Notes under the pieces: generated by a model
Databases searched by the model: none
Told to the model about the DNA's origin: nothing
Seen by the model: the letters and a program-made list of their open reading frames with translations, nothing else
Made by a program: the position numbers and the translations under genes
From: RGIG3102 sp964649845
Lineage (GTDB): Bacteria; Bacillota; Clostridia; Oscillospirales; Ruminococcaceae
DNA: 38,385 nt
NCBI GenBank assembly: GCA_964649845.1
Contig: CAZYSS010000007.1
Location: 1 to 38,385, forward strand
Direction of reading: 5' to 3'
In this document: one piece after another, positions 31,150 through 38,385 of the stretch
Layout: each line of letters opens with the position of its first letter
Position numbering within the stretch: the stretch's first letter is position 1

Positions 31150-32016
31150 ATGTATAAAAATGCCGAAGAACTGATAAAAGTATGTAATGAAAAAGGCAAG
31201 CGTATCTGGGAAGTTGCCCTTGACAACGAAGTAAAGCTGACAGGAATGGCAAAAGAAAGGGTAATTCAGCATTTCTCAAACAGACTGGATATAATGTTCA
31301 ACTCTGCACTGAAAGCCCTGGAACACAAACAGGCTACAAAAGGCGGTCTGGTAGACGGTGTGGCAAACTGCCAGTACGAATATTCCAAAGGTGAATCAAT
31401 CACAGGCGGATATATCAACTATGTTATGTCTCTGGCATATTCCTGCAGTGAAGTAAATGCTTCTATGGGTAAAATCTGTGCCAGCCCTACAGCCGGCAGC
31501 TGTGGTATTCTGCCTGCAGTGTTGCTGGGTGTGATGGAAGGTAAAAAGGTTTCCAGAGAAAAAACACTGGAAGCACTGATTACAGCCAGTGCTGTAGGTG
31601 CCATATACACAAAAAATGCTACAGTTGCAGGTGCTGACGGTGGCTGTCAGGCTGAATGTGGTGTTGCCGCAAGTATGGCAGCAGCTGCTGCAGCATATAT
31701 GATGGGTGCTACAGACGAAAGATGTCTGGATGCAGCAGGTTTTGCAATGATTAACGTAATGGGTCTGGTATGTGACCCTGTAGCCGGTCTGGTTGCACTG
31801 CCTTGTGCACAGAGAAATGCATCCGGTGCTGTAAATGCACTGATAAGCGCTGATATGGCACTGGCAGGCCAGGTAGCACATATTCCGTTTGACCAGGTGG
31901 TTGACAGTATGTTCAAGGTTGGCAAAATGCTGCCACCACAGCTGAAAGAAACAGCTATGGGCGGTATAGCCACAACACCTGCAGGTCAGGCAATCTACAA
32001 AGAAATTTTTGGCTGA
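31150..32016 (+). CDS. sdaAA: L-serine dehydratase, alpha subunit
   Basis: A 288-residue catalytic subunit carrying the [4Fe-4S] cluster. CASPTAGSCGILPAVLLG and VCDPVAGLVALPCAQRNASGAVNA contain the conserved cysteines; the glycine-rich GGCQAECGVAASMAAAAAAYMMG segment is also typical. Length matches stand-alone alpha chains of Firmicutes, unlike the fused one-chain enzymes of enterobacteria. GGGAG overlaps the end of sdaAB and precedes ATG 31150. A strong terminator closes the two-gene operon. Together the pair feeds serine carbon into pyruvate during fermentation. Confidence 0.95.
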   Translation: MYKNAEELIKVCNEKGKRIWEVALDNEVKLTGMAKERVIQHFSNRLDIMFNSALKALEHKQATKGGLVDGVANCQYEYSKGESITGGYINYVMSLAYSCSEVNASMGKICASPTAGSCGILPAVLLGVMEGKKVSREKTLEALITASAVGAIYTKNATVAGADGGCQAECGVAASMAAAAAAYMMGATDERCLDAAGFAMINVMGLVCDPVAGLVALPCAQRNASGAVNALISADMALAGQVAHIPFDQVVDSMFKVGKMLPPQLKETAMGGIATTPAGQAIYKEIFG

Positions 32017-32035
32017 TACAATGATAAATATACCT

Positions 32036-32064
32036 ATCCCCTGCTGTATGCAGGGGATTTTTTT
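32036..32064 (+). terminator. Terminator of sdaAB-sdaAA
   Basis: ATCCCCTGC (32036-32044) pairs with GCAGGGGAT (32050-32058), followed by TTTTTT. Confidence 0.92.
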
Positions 32065-32070
32065 ACAACA

Positions 32071-32104
32071 AAAAAAAGAGATTTCCTGCGAAATCTCTCT
32101 TTTA
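32071..32104 (-). terminator. Terminator of lepA
   Basis: AGAGATTTC (32077-32085) pairs with GAAATCTCT (32090-32098) around CTGC. On the minus strand a long T-run (complement of 32069-32077) follows; it lies just past the lepA stop. Confidence 0.88.
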
Positions 32105-32113
32105 TTATTACTG

Positions 32114-33919
32114 TTAATCCAGTTTCAGTACAGCTGTAAATGCTTCGCTTGGTACTTCTACCGTACCCAGCTGGCGCATTTTCTTTTTGCCCTCTTTCTG
32201 TTTTTCCAGCAGTTGCTTTTTACGGGTAATGTCGCCGCCGTAACATTTGGCCAGAACGTCTTTTCTCATAGCCTTTACTGTTTCACGGGCGATAACCTTG
32301 CCGCCGATAGCTGCCTGGATAGGGATTTCAAACAGCTGGCGCGGAATATGCTCTTTCAGCTTTTCTGCAATTTTTCTGCCGCGTTCATAAGCTTTGTCAG
32401 CGTGAACAATAAGTGACAGTGCGTCAACCACTTCGCCGTTGAGCATAATGTCAAGACGTACCAGCTTGCTCTGTACAAAATCCTTGAATTCATATTCGTA
32501 GCTGGCATAGCCTTTGGAACGGGACTTGATGGAGTCAAAGAAGTCGTAGATGATTTCACCCAGAGGCAGTTCATAATGCAGGTCCACACGGGTTTCATCC
32601 ATATATGTCATATCGCGGAAGAAGCCGCGGCGTTCCTGACACAGTTCCATCAGGCTGCCCACAAAGTCTTTTGGTGAATAGATATGGCAGTCTACCATAG
32701 GTTCTTCACTGCTTACAATTGTGGCTGGGTCAGGGTAGTTTGTAGGGTTGTCAATCAGCATTGTAGTGCCGTCTGCCAGTGTAAGGCGGTATTCAACAGA
32801 TGGTGCTGTTGTAACCAGGTCCAGGTCAAATTCCCTTTCCAGACGTTCGATAATGATTTCCAGATGCAGCAGACCAAGGAAGCCACAGCGGAAACCAAAG
32901 CCAAGTGCAACAGATGTTTCTGCTTCAAACACCAGGGATGCGTCGTTCAGCTGCAGTTTGTCCAGGGCATCGCGCAGGTCACCATAACGTGCGCCGTCTG
33001 CAGGGTAAATACCGCAGTAAACCATTGGTGTAACCTTTTTATAGCCCGGCAGTGCCTGTGGCACAGGGTTTTCCACCAGAGTAACTGTATCGCCTACGCG
33101 TGTGTCTCGCACAGATTTGATGCTGGCTGTGATATAGCCTACCTCGCCTGCTTTCAGGTCAGGACAAGGCACCAGTTCTTTTGCACCCATACGGCCAACT
33201 TCAACCACATCAAATTCAGCACCTGTCTGCATCATTCTGATTCTCTGGCCCGGTTTCAGTGTGCCGTCCATTACACGCACATAAACGATAACACCTTTGT
33301 ATGAATCATAAAAGCTGTCAAAAATCAGTGCAGACAGCGGTGCATTCACATCGCCTTTTGGTGAAGGAATATCTGTGGTGATTCTTTCCAGCACTTCTTC
33401 GATGTTGATGCCCATTTTTGCACTGATGCGTGGGGCGTCAAGACAAGGAATACCGATAATATCCTCTACTTCATTTGCCACTCTTTCAGGCTCTGCGCTT
33501 GGCAGGTCAATTTTATTCAGTACAGGCAGCAGCTCAAGGTCGTGCTCTATGGCCAGATATGTGTTGGCCAGTGTCTGCGCTTCAATGCCCTGAGATGCGT
33601 CCACAACCAGAATTGCGCCCTCGCAGGCTGCAAGGCTGCGGCTTACTTCGTATGAAAAGTCAACGTGGCCAGGTGTATCTATCAGGTTGAATTCGTATTC
33701 TTCCCCATTCTGGGCTGTATAGTTCATTGTAACGGCACGGGCTTTGATTGTGATGCCGCGCTCGCGTTCGATATCCATATTGTCCAGCAGCTGCTCTTCC
33801 ATCAGGCGTTTTTCAACGCTGCCTGTTTTTTCCAGCAGACGGTCAGCCAGTGTGGATTTGCCATGGTCAATATGAGCTATTATTGAAAAATTGCGGATAT
33901 TTTCCTGTTTCAAAAACAT
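32114..33919 (-). CDS. lepA: Elongation factor 4 (LepA) GTPase
   Basis: A 601-residue ribosomal GTPase, usual length. The G-domain has AHIDHGKSTL (P-loop), RGITIKA, DTPGHVDF and NKIDLP; EF-G-like domains II, III and V follow; the LepA-specific C-terminus includes CYGGDITRKKQLLEKQKEGKKKM. It acts on stalled or mis-translocated ribosomes or on ribosome biogenesis. Start choice is debatable: GGAGG lies only two bases before ATG 33919 but eight bases before the in-frame TTG at 33913, so translation may start at TTG, shortening the protein by two residues. Monocistronic between its terminator and an AT-rich upstream spacer. Confidence 0.95.
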   Translation of the reverse strand: MFLKQENIRNFSIIAHIDHGKSTLADRLLEKTGSVEKRLMEEQLLDNMDIERERGITIKARAVTMNYTAQNGEEYEFNLIDTPGHVDFSYEVSRSLAACEGAILVVDASQGIEAQTLANTYLAIEHDLELLPVLNKIDLPSAEPERVANEVEDIIGIPCLDAPRISAKMGINIEEVLERITTDIPSPKGDVNAPLSALIFDSFYDSYKGVIVYVRVMDGTLKPGQRIRMMQTGAEFDVVEVGRMGAKELVPCPDLKAGEVGYITASIKSVRDTRVGDTVTLVENPVPQALPGYKKVTPMVYCGIYPADGARYGDLRDALDKLQLNDASLVFEAETSVALGFGFRCGFLGLLHLEIIIERLEREFDLDLVTTAPSVEYRLTLADGTTMLIDNPTNYPDPATIVSSEEPMVDCHIYSPKDFVGSLMELCQERRGFFRDMTYMDETRVDLHYELPLGEIIYDFFDSIKSRSKGYASYEYEFKDFVQSKLVRLDIMLNGEVVDALSLIVHADKAYERGRKIAEKLKEHIPRQLFEIPIQAAIGGKVIARETVKAMRKDVLAKCYGGDITRKKQLLEKQKEGKKKMRQLGTVEVPSEAFTAVLKLD

Positions 33920-34033
33920 TTCCTCCGTATTTTTATTACATATTATTCTATCTTATTATTTTATCATATATTCTGAAAAAGTAAAATATGAATTTTACAA
34001 TATTGCGACAGTAATATCCATATCCTGACATTT

Positions 34034-34064
34034 TTGACATATTGATTTATTTGTAAAATATGAT
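34034..34064 (+). promoter_or_regulatory. Possible glgB promoter
   Basis: TTGACA (34034-34039) and TATGAT (34059-34064) are 19 bp apart, a little long. The glgB ribosome binding site GGAGG lies downstream before ATG 34130. Confidence 0.45.
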
Positions 34065-34129
34065 AAACTTAAATTGAGGTATTATGTAAAAAAGAGTTAC
34101 ATGATAGGAATAAAAAAGGAGGCACAATC

Positions 34130-36114
34130 ATGAACTATAAAATATTTGAGTATGATGAAATGCTGAAGCCATTTCAGTCAGATATTGAATTGAGAATGTC
34201 CAACTATGAAAGAAAAAGAAAAGAACTACTGGGTGACAATCTTTCGTTGAAAGATTTTGCAAACGGCCATGAATACTTTGGCTTCCACAAAACTGTGGAT
34301 GGCTGGTTCTACCGTGAATGGGCACCTGCTGCGGAAGAAGTATATATTACAGGCGATTTCAACAACTGGCACTGGCTTGACCACAGGCTGACAAACATAG
34401 GTAACGGTGTATGGGAAATCTTTATTCCTGACAACCGCACACTGTGGCACGGCTNNNNNNNNNNGGCTGTGAAATTGTGGATGAAGCACCATATCAGTGG
34501 AAAAAGAAAAAATTCACACCTGCAAAGGAACTGTTTATCTACGAATGCCATATCGGTATGGCACAGGAAGAAGAAAAAGTAGGTACATACACAGAATTCC
34601 GTGATAAAATCCTGCCAAGAATCAAAGAGGGCGGTTACAATACAATCCAGATTATGGCTATTATGGAACATCCATATTACGGTTCATTCGGTTATCAGGT
34701 ATCCAACTTCTTTGCTGCATCCAGCCGTTTTGGTCTGCCAAACGAACTGAAAAGCCTGATTGATACAGCACACGAAATGGGTATTGCTGTGTTGCTGGAC
34801 GTGGTACATTCCCACGCTGTAAAAAACACAGCTGAAGGTCTGAACGAATTTGACGGTACAACACATCAGTTCTTCCACGATGGCCCAAGAGGCGACCACC
34901 CTGCATGGGGCACAAAGCTGTTCAACTACAACAAAAACGAAGTTATCCATTTCCTGCTGTCCAACCTGAAATTCTGGATGGATGAATATCACTTTGACGG
35001 CTTCCGCTTTGACGGCGTTACATCAATGCTTTACCACGATCACGGTCTGGGTGTGGCATTTGACAGCTATGGCAAATACTTCTCACTGAACACAGATACA
35101 GAAGCTGTTACATATCTGCAGCTGGCTACAGCGCTGATTAAAGAAATAAACCCTAAAGCGATCTGCATTGCAGAAGATATGTCCGCAATGCCTGGTATGT
35201 GTATTCCTATTGAAGAAGGCGGTGTAGGCTTTGACTACCGTCTGTCAATGGGTATGCCTGACCTGTGGATAAAACTGCTGAAAAATACACCGGATGAATA
35301 CTGGAATATTCACCATATCTGGTATGAACTGCGGGTGCGCAGACCTGGCGAAAAGAACATCGGTTATGCAGAAAGCCACGATCAGGCTCTGGTTGGCGAC
35401 AAGACAATTATGTTCCGTCTGTGTGATGCAGCAATGTACACAGATATGAACAAAGAGTCTGACACTCCGGTTATAAACAGAGGTATGGCCCTGCACAAGA
35501 TGATAAGACTTATCTCTATGGCTGCAGGCGGTGAAGGCTACCTGAACTTTATGGGTAACGAATTCGGCCATCCGGAATGGATTGACTTCCCACGTGAAGG
35601 CAACGGCTGGAGCCACTACTACTGTCGCAGACAGTGGAGTCTGACAGACAACAGTCTGCTGAAATACGGCCAGCTGAACGAATTTGATAAAGCTATGGTT
35701 CACTTTGCACAGGAATGCAAAATCCACAAGAAGAAACCTGAATATATGATGGGCAAAGAGGACAAACAGATTCTGGTATTTGAACGCGGCGGCAAGGTAT
35801 TTGCATTCAACTTCAGTCCGTTCAACGCTTATGACGATTACATCCGTGTACCTACACGCGGCGAATACAAAGCTGCACTGTCCACAGATGAAGCACGTTT
35901 CGGCGGCTGGGACGGCATCTCCATGGATTATGTATACAAAACAGAAAAAATGGAAAATGGAGATACAGGCTTCAGAATCTGGCTGCCTGCACGCACAGCA
36001 GTATGTCTGGAAAAGGTGAAAAAGCCACGCAAGGCAAAAGAATCTGTTGCAGAACCTGTGGTTGAAGAAAAACCAAAAACAAAACGCACACGCAAAACAA
36101 AAAAAGCTGAATAA
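34130..36114 (+). CDS. glgB: 1,4-alpha-glucan branching enzyme, eukaryote-like GH13_8 type, interrupted by assembly gap
   Basis: Residues before the gap (34130-34453) give a CBM48 N-terminal module (EYFGFHKTVDGWFYREWAPAA, GDFNNWHWL). After the gap the GH13 barrel follows: EHPYYGSFGYQ, VHSHAVKN, GFRFDGVTSM (nucleophile Asp), CIAEDMSAM (acid/base Glu), YAESHDQALVGDK and NEFGHPEWIDFPREGNGWSHYYCRRQW. These motifs match the eukaryotic/GBE1-like subfamily, not the usual bacterial GH13_9 enzyme. It adds alpha-1,6 branches to glycogen. Ten N at 34455-34464 hide about 30-40 residues and the frame differs across them; a true gap length of 2 modulo 3 would restore one frame. A 30-residue Lys/Arg/Glu/Pro tail follows the catalytic part. 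GGAGG precedes ATG 34130. Confidence 0.92.
34455..34464. other. Scaffold gap (10 N) inside glgB
   Basis: Ten unknown bases. The frame before the gap and the frame after it differ by one, so 10 is a placeholder, not a real length. Confidence 0.98.
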
Positions 36115-36138
36115 TCAGCATATAATTCATAGTTGACC

Positions 36139-36171
36139 AAGGGGACAGGCGCACAGCCTGTCCCCTTTCTC
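36139..36171 (+). terminator. Terminator of glgB
   Basis: AAGGGGACAGGC (36139-36150) pairs perfectly with GCCTGTCCCCTT (36156-36167) around GCACA, then TTCTCT. Confidence 0.88.
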
Positions 36172-36270
36172 TATTGATGAAAGTTCTGTGATAACAATTG
36201 AATTGTGAAATGTGTATGCTATAATCGAACTAAAGATATATTGATATATTTGTATACTGAGGAAATGAAT

Positions 36271-37173
36271 ATGACAGAAATGGAACAGAAACTGCAGCAA
36301 ATGCTGTATAACGTAGAAAGAAAAAGATATCTGGATAAACTGATAGAGCAACTGGAGCCACAGAGAGAGGACCTGCGCCTGAAATGCCACCAGCTGAACA
36401 TTACCCTGCAGCAGGAAAACCGGGATGTGGATACTCTGGAAAACAGCAGTATTTCAGGCTTTTTCCTGGATATGCTGGGCAAACGAGAAGAAAAGCTGGA
36501 AAAAGAGCGCCGGGAAGCCTATGCTGCAAAAGCCAAATACATAACCGCCAAAAATGAACTGGCCAATCTGGACCAGGATATAGACCGATACACCAGAGAG
36601 TTGCGGGAACTGAAAAATTGTGAAACCCAACTACAGCAGCTGCTGGATGCATATCTGGCAAAAAACGCAGGCAGTGAAAACACTGTTGTACTGCAGACAC
36701 AGCTGTCCCTGCTGAAATGCAAACAACTGGAATTGGAAGAAGCCCTAACAGCAGGCGAAAATGTGTTGGAATCAGCCAATGCCGTTCTTACATATCTTGA
36801 CAAGGCTGACAGCTGGAGTACAGCAGACTTTTTTCTTGACAGCTTCCTTGTAGATATGGCAAAGCACGATAATATTGACAAAGCCACAGCGGAAATAAAC
36901 AATCTGCAGACATTGCTGGGTAAATTCCGCAGTGAACTGGCGGATGTTACCATTGATAAAAACATAGATATCAGCATAGACAGCTTTACATCCTTCGCAG
37001 ATTTCTTCTGGGACGGCATTTTCTCAAACCTTGCTGTACAGGAAAAAATATCCTCAGCCACAAGACAGGTGCAGGGTGTGAAATACAAAGTCCAGGACAC
37101 CATCAGTGCACTGACACTGATGATAAATAAAAATTCCAGACAGCAGCAGGAGATTGAACAGAAAATAAGGTGA
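36271..37173 (+). CDS. Hypothetical coiled-coil protein with repeated FF-D motif
   Basis: A 300-residue, mostly helical and charged protein without signal or membrane segment. Three related elements recur: GFFLDMLGKREEKLEK (63-78), ADFFLDSFLVDMAKHDNIDKA (185-205) and ADFFWDGIFSNLAVQEKISSA (243-263), each between long heptad-rich helices. I recall similar unnamed proteins in other bacteria, but no function is known to me. ATG 36271 is chosen because GAGGA (36259-36263) lies seven bases upstream; earlier in-frame ATGs at 36205 and 36265 lack a spaced binding site. It is followed after four bases by a small membrane protein gene, suggesting a two-protein membrane-associated complex (inference). 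Confidence 0.75.
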   Translation: MTEMEQKLQQMLYNVERKRYLDKLIEQLEPQREDLRLKCHQLNITLQQENRDVDTLENSSISGFFLDMLGKREEKLEKERREAYAAKAKYITAKNELANLDQDIDRYTRELRELKNCETQLQQLLDAYLAKNAGSENTVVLQTQLSLLKCKQLELEEALTAGENVLESANAVLTYLDKADSWSTADFFLDSFLVDMAKHDNIDKATAEINNLQTLLGKFRSELADVTIDKNIDISIDSFTSFADFFWDGIFSNLAVQEKISSATRQVQGVKYKVQDTISALTLMINKNSRQQQEIEQKIR

Positions 37174-37177
37174 TTTT

Positions 37178-37636
37178 ATGAGCGAAAAGACACTGAAAGA
37201 TAAGCTGTTTTTGGGGTGGTTGGTACTTATACTTGCGGTCATGTATGCCAATGATGCATATGAAAAGATTTATTATCTGAAATCAGGACTTAATTTTCCG
37301 CATCGCTGGACAGTAAGATGGATTATAATTGTAATATTCACTATCACACTTGTTGCTATAGCTGTGTCAAGCAGAAAAAAGGAAAATAAAAACGACGCAT
37401 CATTTGGGCGTTCATTTCTGATTGCCTGTGCGGCCACCACATTCACCAGATTTATCGGAAACAAAACTGACAGCATTATGCGATATGCCACAGACATTGA
37501 CAAAGCTGCAAGGGATATTATCCTGTGGTATGTATTTGGATTTGTTGCTTCAGTGATAATATGTGCAATACTTGAATATTTTGAAACCAGAAGAAAAAAG
37601 AATACCACAGATATATGTGAAAATAACGATGAGTGA
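37178..37636 (+). CDS. Hypothetical small membrane protein, partner of the coiled-coil protein
   Basis: A 152-residue protein with three hydrophobic segments, about residues 11-24, 47-63 and 113-132, a basic loop after the second, and a charged C-terminus (RRKKNTTDICENNDE). No recognised family. AAGGTGA, overlapping the upstream stop, precedes ATG 37178 by four to five bases, so translation is probably coupled to the coiled-coil gene. The pair has its own upstream region after the glgB terminator and ends before a palindromic repeat block. Function unknown. Confidence 0.72.
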   Translation: MSEKTLKDKLFLGWLVLILAVMYANDAYEKIYYLKSGLNFPHRWTVRWIIIVIFTITLVAIAVSSRKKENKNDASFGRSFLIACAATTFTRFIGNKTDSIMRYATDIDKAARDIILWYVFGFVASVIICAILEYFETRRKKNTTDICENNDE

Positions 37637-37647
37637 TTATTGGCTGC

Positions 37648-37760
37648 ACTGACGCGTAGGAGCGACTATCAGTCGCCTGCGGGAGGCGGAACGCCTCCCC
37701 TACACAGTCTGGCGAATCACACTGCCTGCGTAGGGGACGGGTTTCCCGTCCCGTTAAAAC
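37648..37760. repeat. GC-rich palindromic intergenic repeat
   Basis: Three hairpins in a GC-rich block: GCGACT/AGTCGC (37662-37676), GGGAGGCG/CGCCTCCC (37681-37699) and GGGACGGG/CCCGTCCC (37734-37752). It begins with ACTGACGCGTAGG, shared exactly with 2359-2371. CGTAGG occurs again at 37729. The form and composition fit a REP/MITE-type dispersed repeat of gut Clostridia. Confidence 0.7.
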
Positions 37761-37832
37761 AATTGAATTTGCTTATTATTCACCATCTGGGGCCATTCCT
37801 AAATCATCCCTGCAAGATATTTCACACACAAA

Positions 37833-37858
37833 AAAGCCACCCGGTTGGGTGGCTTTAA
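37833..37858 (-). terminator. Terminator of glyS
   Basis: AAAGCCACCC (37833-37842) pairs with GGGTGGCTTT (37847-37856) around GGTT; on the minus strand TTTTT follows. It lies 19 bases past the glyS stop. Confidence 0.88.
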
Positions 37859-37874
37859 TTCTGCAATTATTCAA

Positions 37875-38385
37875 TTAAAATTCGATTTTCTTGTTGATAT
37901 AAGCAACCAGATCTTCAATTTTAACTCTTTCCTGCTGCATTGTGTCACGGTCACGAACTGTTACACAGCCGTCTTCTTTTGATTCAAAGTCGTATGTGAT
38001 ACACAGAGGTGTGCCGATTTCGTCCTGACGGCGGTAACGTTTACCGATAGAACCGGCTTCGTCATAGTCAACCATAAAGTGTTTCTGCAGAGACTGGTAA
38101 ACTTCTGTAGCTTCGTCAGACAGTTTTTTGCTCAGTGGCAGAACACATGCTTTGTATGGTGCCAGAGCTGGGTGCAGGCGGAGAACAACACGTGTATCGT
38201 TCTTTTCTGCGTCAACAACTTCTTCATCATATGCTTCACAAAGGAAAGCAAGAGCAACACGGTCTGCACCAAGTGATGGTTCAACGCAATACGGAACGTA
38301 TTTTTCGTTAGTGATTGGATCTGTGTATTCCATTGATTCGCCTGAATGGCTTGCGTGCTGCTTTAAGTCAAAATCAGTTCTGTCA
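37875..38385 (-). CDS. glyS: Glycyl-tRNA synthetase, single-chain eukaryote-like type (C-terminal part)
   Basis: The frame runs from the stop at 37875 to the window edge, so the start is outside. It covers the end of the class II catalytic core (RTDFDLKQHASHSG, then PYCVEPSLGADRVALAFL with the motif-3 region GADR) and the anticodon-binding domain (VVLRLHPALAPYKACVLPL, IGKRYRRQDEIGTPLCITYDFE, VTVRDRDTMQQERV). These are features of the alpha2 GlyRS found in many Firmicutes and eukaryotes, not the alpha2beta2 enzyme. It charges tRNA-Gly with glycine. An apparent internal ATG start at 38333 should be ignored. A strong terminator follows. Confidence 0.95.
   Translation of the reverse strand, partial: DRTDFDLKQHASHSGESMEYTDPITNEKYVPYCVEPSLGADRVALAFLCEAYDEEVVDAEKNDTRVVLRLHPALAPYKACVLPLSKKLSDEATEVYQSLQKHFMVDYDEAGSIGKRYRRQDEIGTPLCITYDFESKEDGCVTVRDRDTMQQERVKIEDLVAYINKKIEF

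Noticed and set aside
34465..34582. Continuation of the first glgB frame past the N gap (AVKLWMKHH...)
   Set aside because: It stops quickly, while the other frame gives the unmistakable APYQW...YECHIGM branching-enzyme sequence; the resemblance of VKLWMK to the family's VKLWV segment is chance.
1..38385. tRNA, rRNA, CRISPR array, intact IS or prophage
   Set aside because: No tRNA T-arm/acceptor pattern, rRNA-like sequence, regular spacer-repeat array, transposase, integrase or phage structural gene was found.

Overview
The window reads as a chromosomal segment of a Gram-positive anaerobe of the class Clostridia, most likely a gut Oscillospirales/Ruminococcaceae-type lineage (inference). Support: strong GGAGG ribosome binding sites with some TTG/GTG starts, AT-rich spacers, a two-subunit iron-sulfur L-serine dehydratase, Rex, a ferredoxin-type aldo/keto reductase, LxxC lipoproteins, a TepA/UppP/FtsK group, a YtvI-like protein and a eukaryote-like single-chain glycyl-tRNA synthetase. 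A run of 10 N inside glgB shows this is scaffolded draft or metagenome sequence. No rRNA, tRNA, CRISPR array, phage or intact insertion sequence was seen.

Layout. 1-2.2 kb: tail of a DUF1893 gene, a membrane-anchored XRE regulator and a 4Fe-4S aldo/keto reductase. 2.5-5.0 kb: a CorC/HlyC-type CBS membrane protein, an orphan exported protein and Ogt. 5.1-6.0 kb: a PadR/DUF2812 pair behind a consensus promoter carrying tandem operators. 6.05-6.35 kb: a cluster of palindromes resembling a degraded MITE/REP-type element. 6.4-11.8 kb, minus strand: an ABC importer operon of the BMP/nucleoside class whose binding protein is a DUF3798 lipoprotein; a 244-nt structured spacer separates it from the ATPase gene. 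12.4-16.5 kb: a D-cysteine desulfhydrase-like PLP enzyme, a DagK-like lipid kinase, a 38-residue small ORF, and a NodB deacetylase/bactofilin pair. 16.7-23.9 kb, minus strand: tepA, uppP, ftsK, ygiQ and a secreted metallo-beta-lactamase-fold lipoprotein, apparently one operon. 24-25.3 kb: rex-tdk with a Rex-type operator. 25.5-30.2 kb, minus strand: a YtvI-like permease followed by two tandem Na/Pi-PhoU paralogues whose terminators are also duplicated. 30.4-32.1 kb: sdaAB-sdaAA. 32.1-33.9 kb: lepA. 34.1-36.2 kb: a eukaryote-type (GH13_8) glycogen branching enzyme broken by the assembly gap. 36.2-37.6 kb: an uncharacterised coiled-coil/membrane protein pair. 37.65-37.85 kb: palindromic repeats and a terminator. 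The end holds the 3' part of glyS.

Most genes are housekeeping or envelope functions. The parts most worth a second look are the structured RNA spacer in the ABC operon, the DUF3798 binding protein with BMP-type permeases, the hidden 38-aa ORF ending inside a bidirectional terminator, the coiled-coil/membrane pair, the bactofilin-deacetylase pair, the tandem Na/Pi-PhoU duplication and the PadR and Rex operators. Nothing clearly forms a new defence or mobile system.
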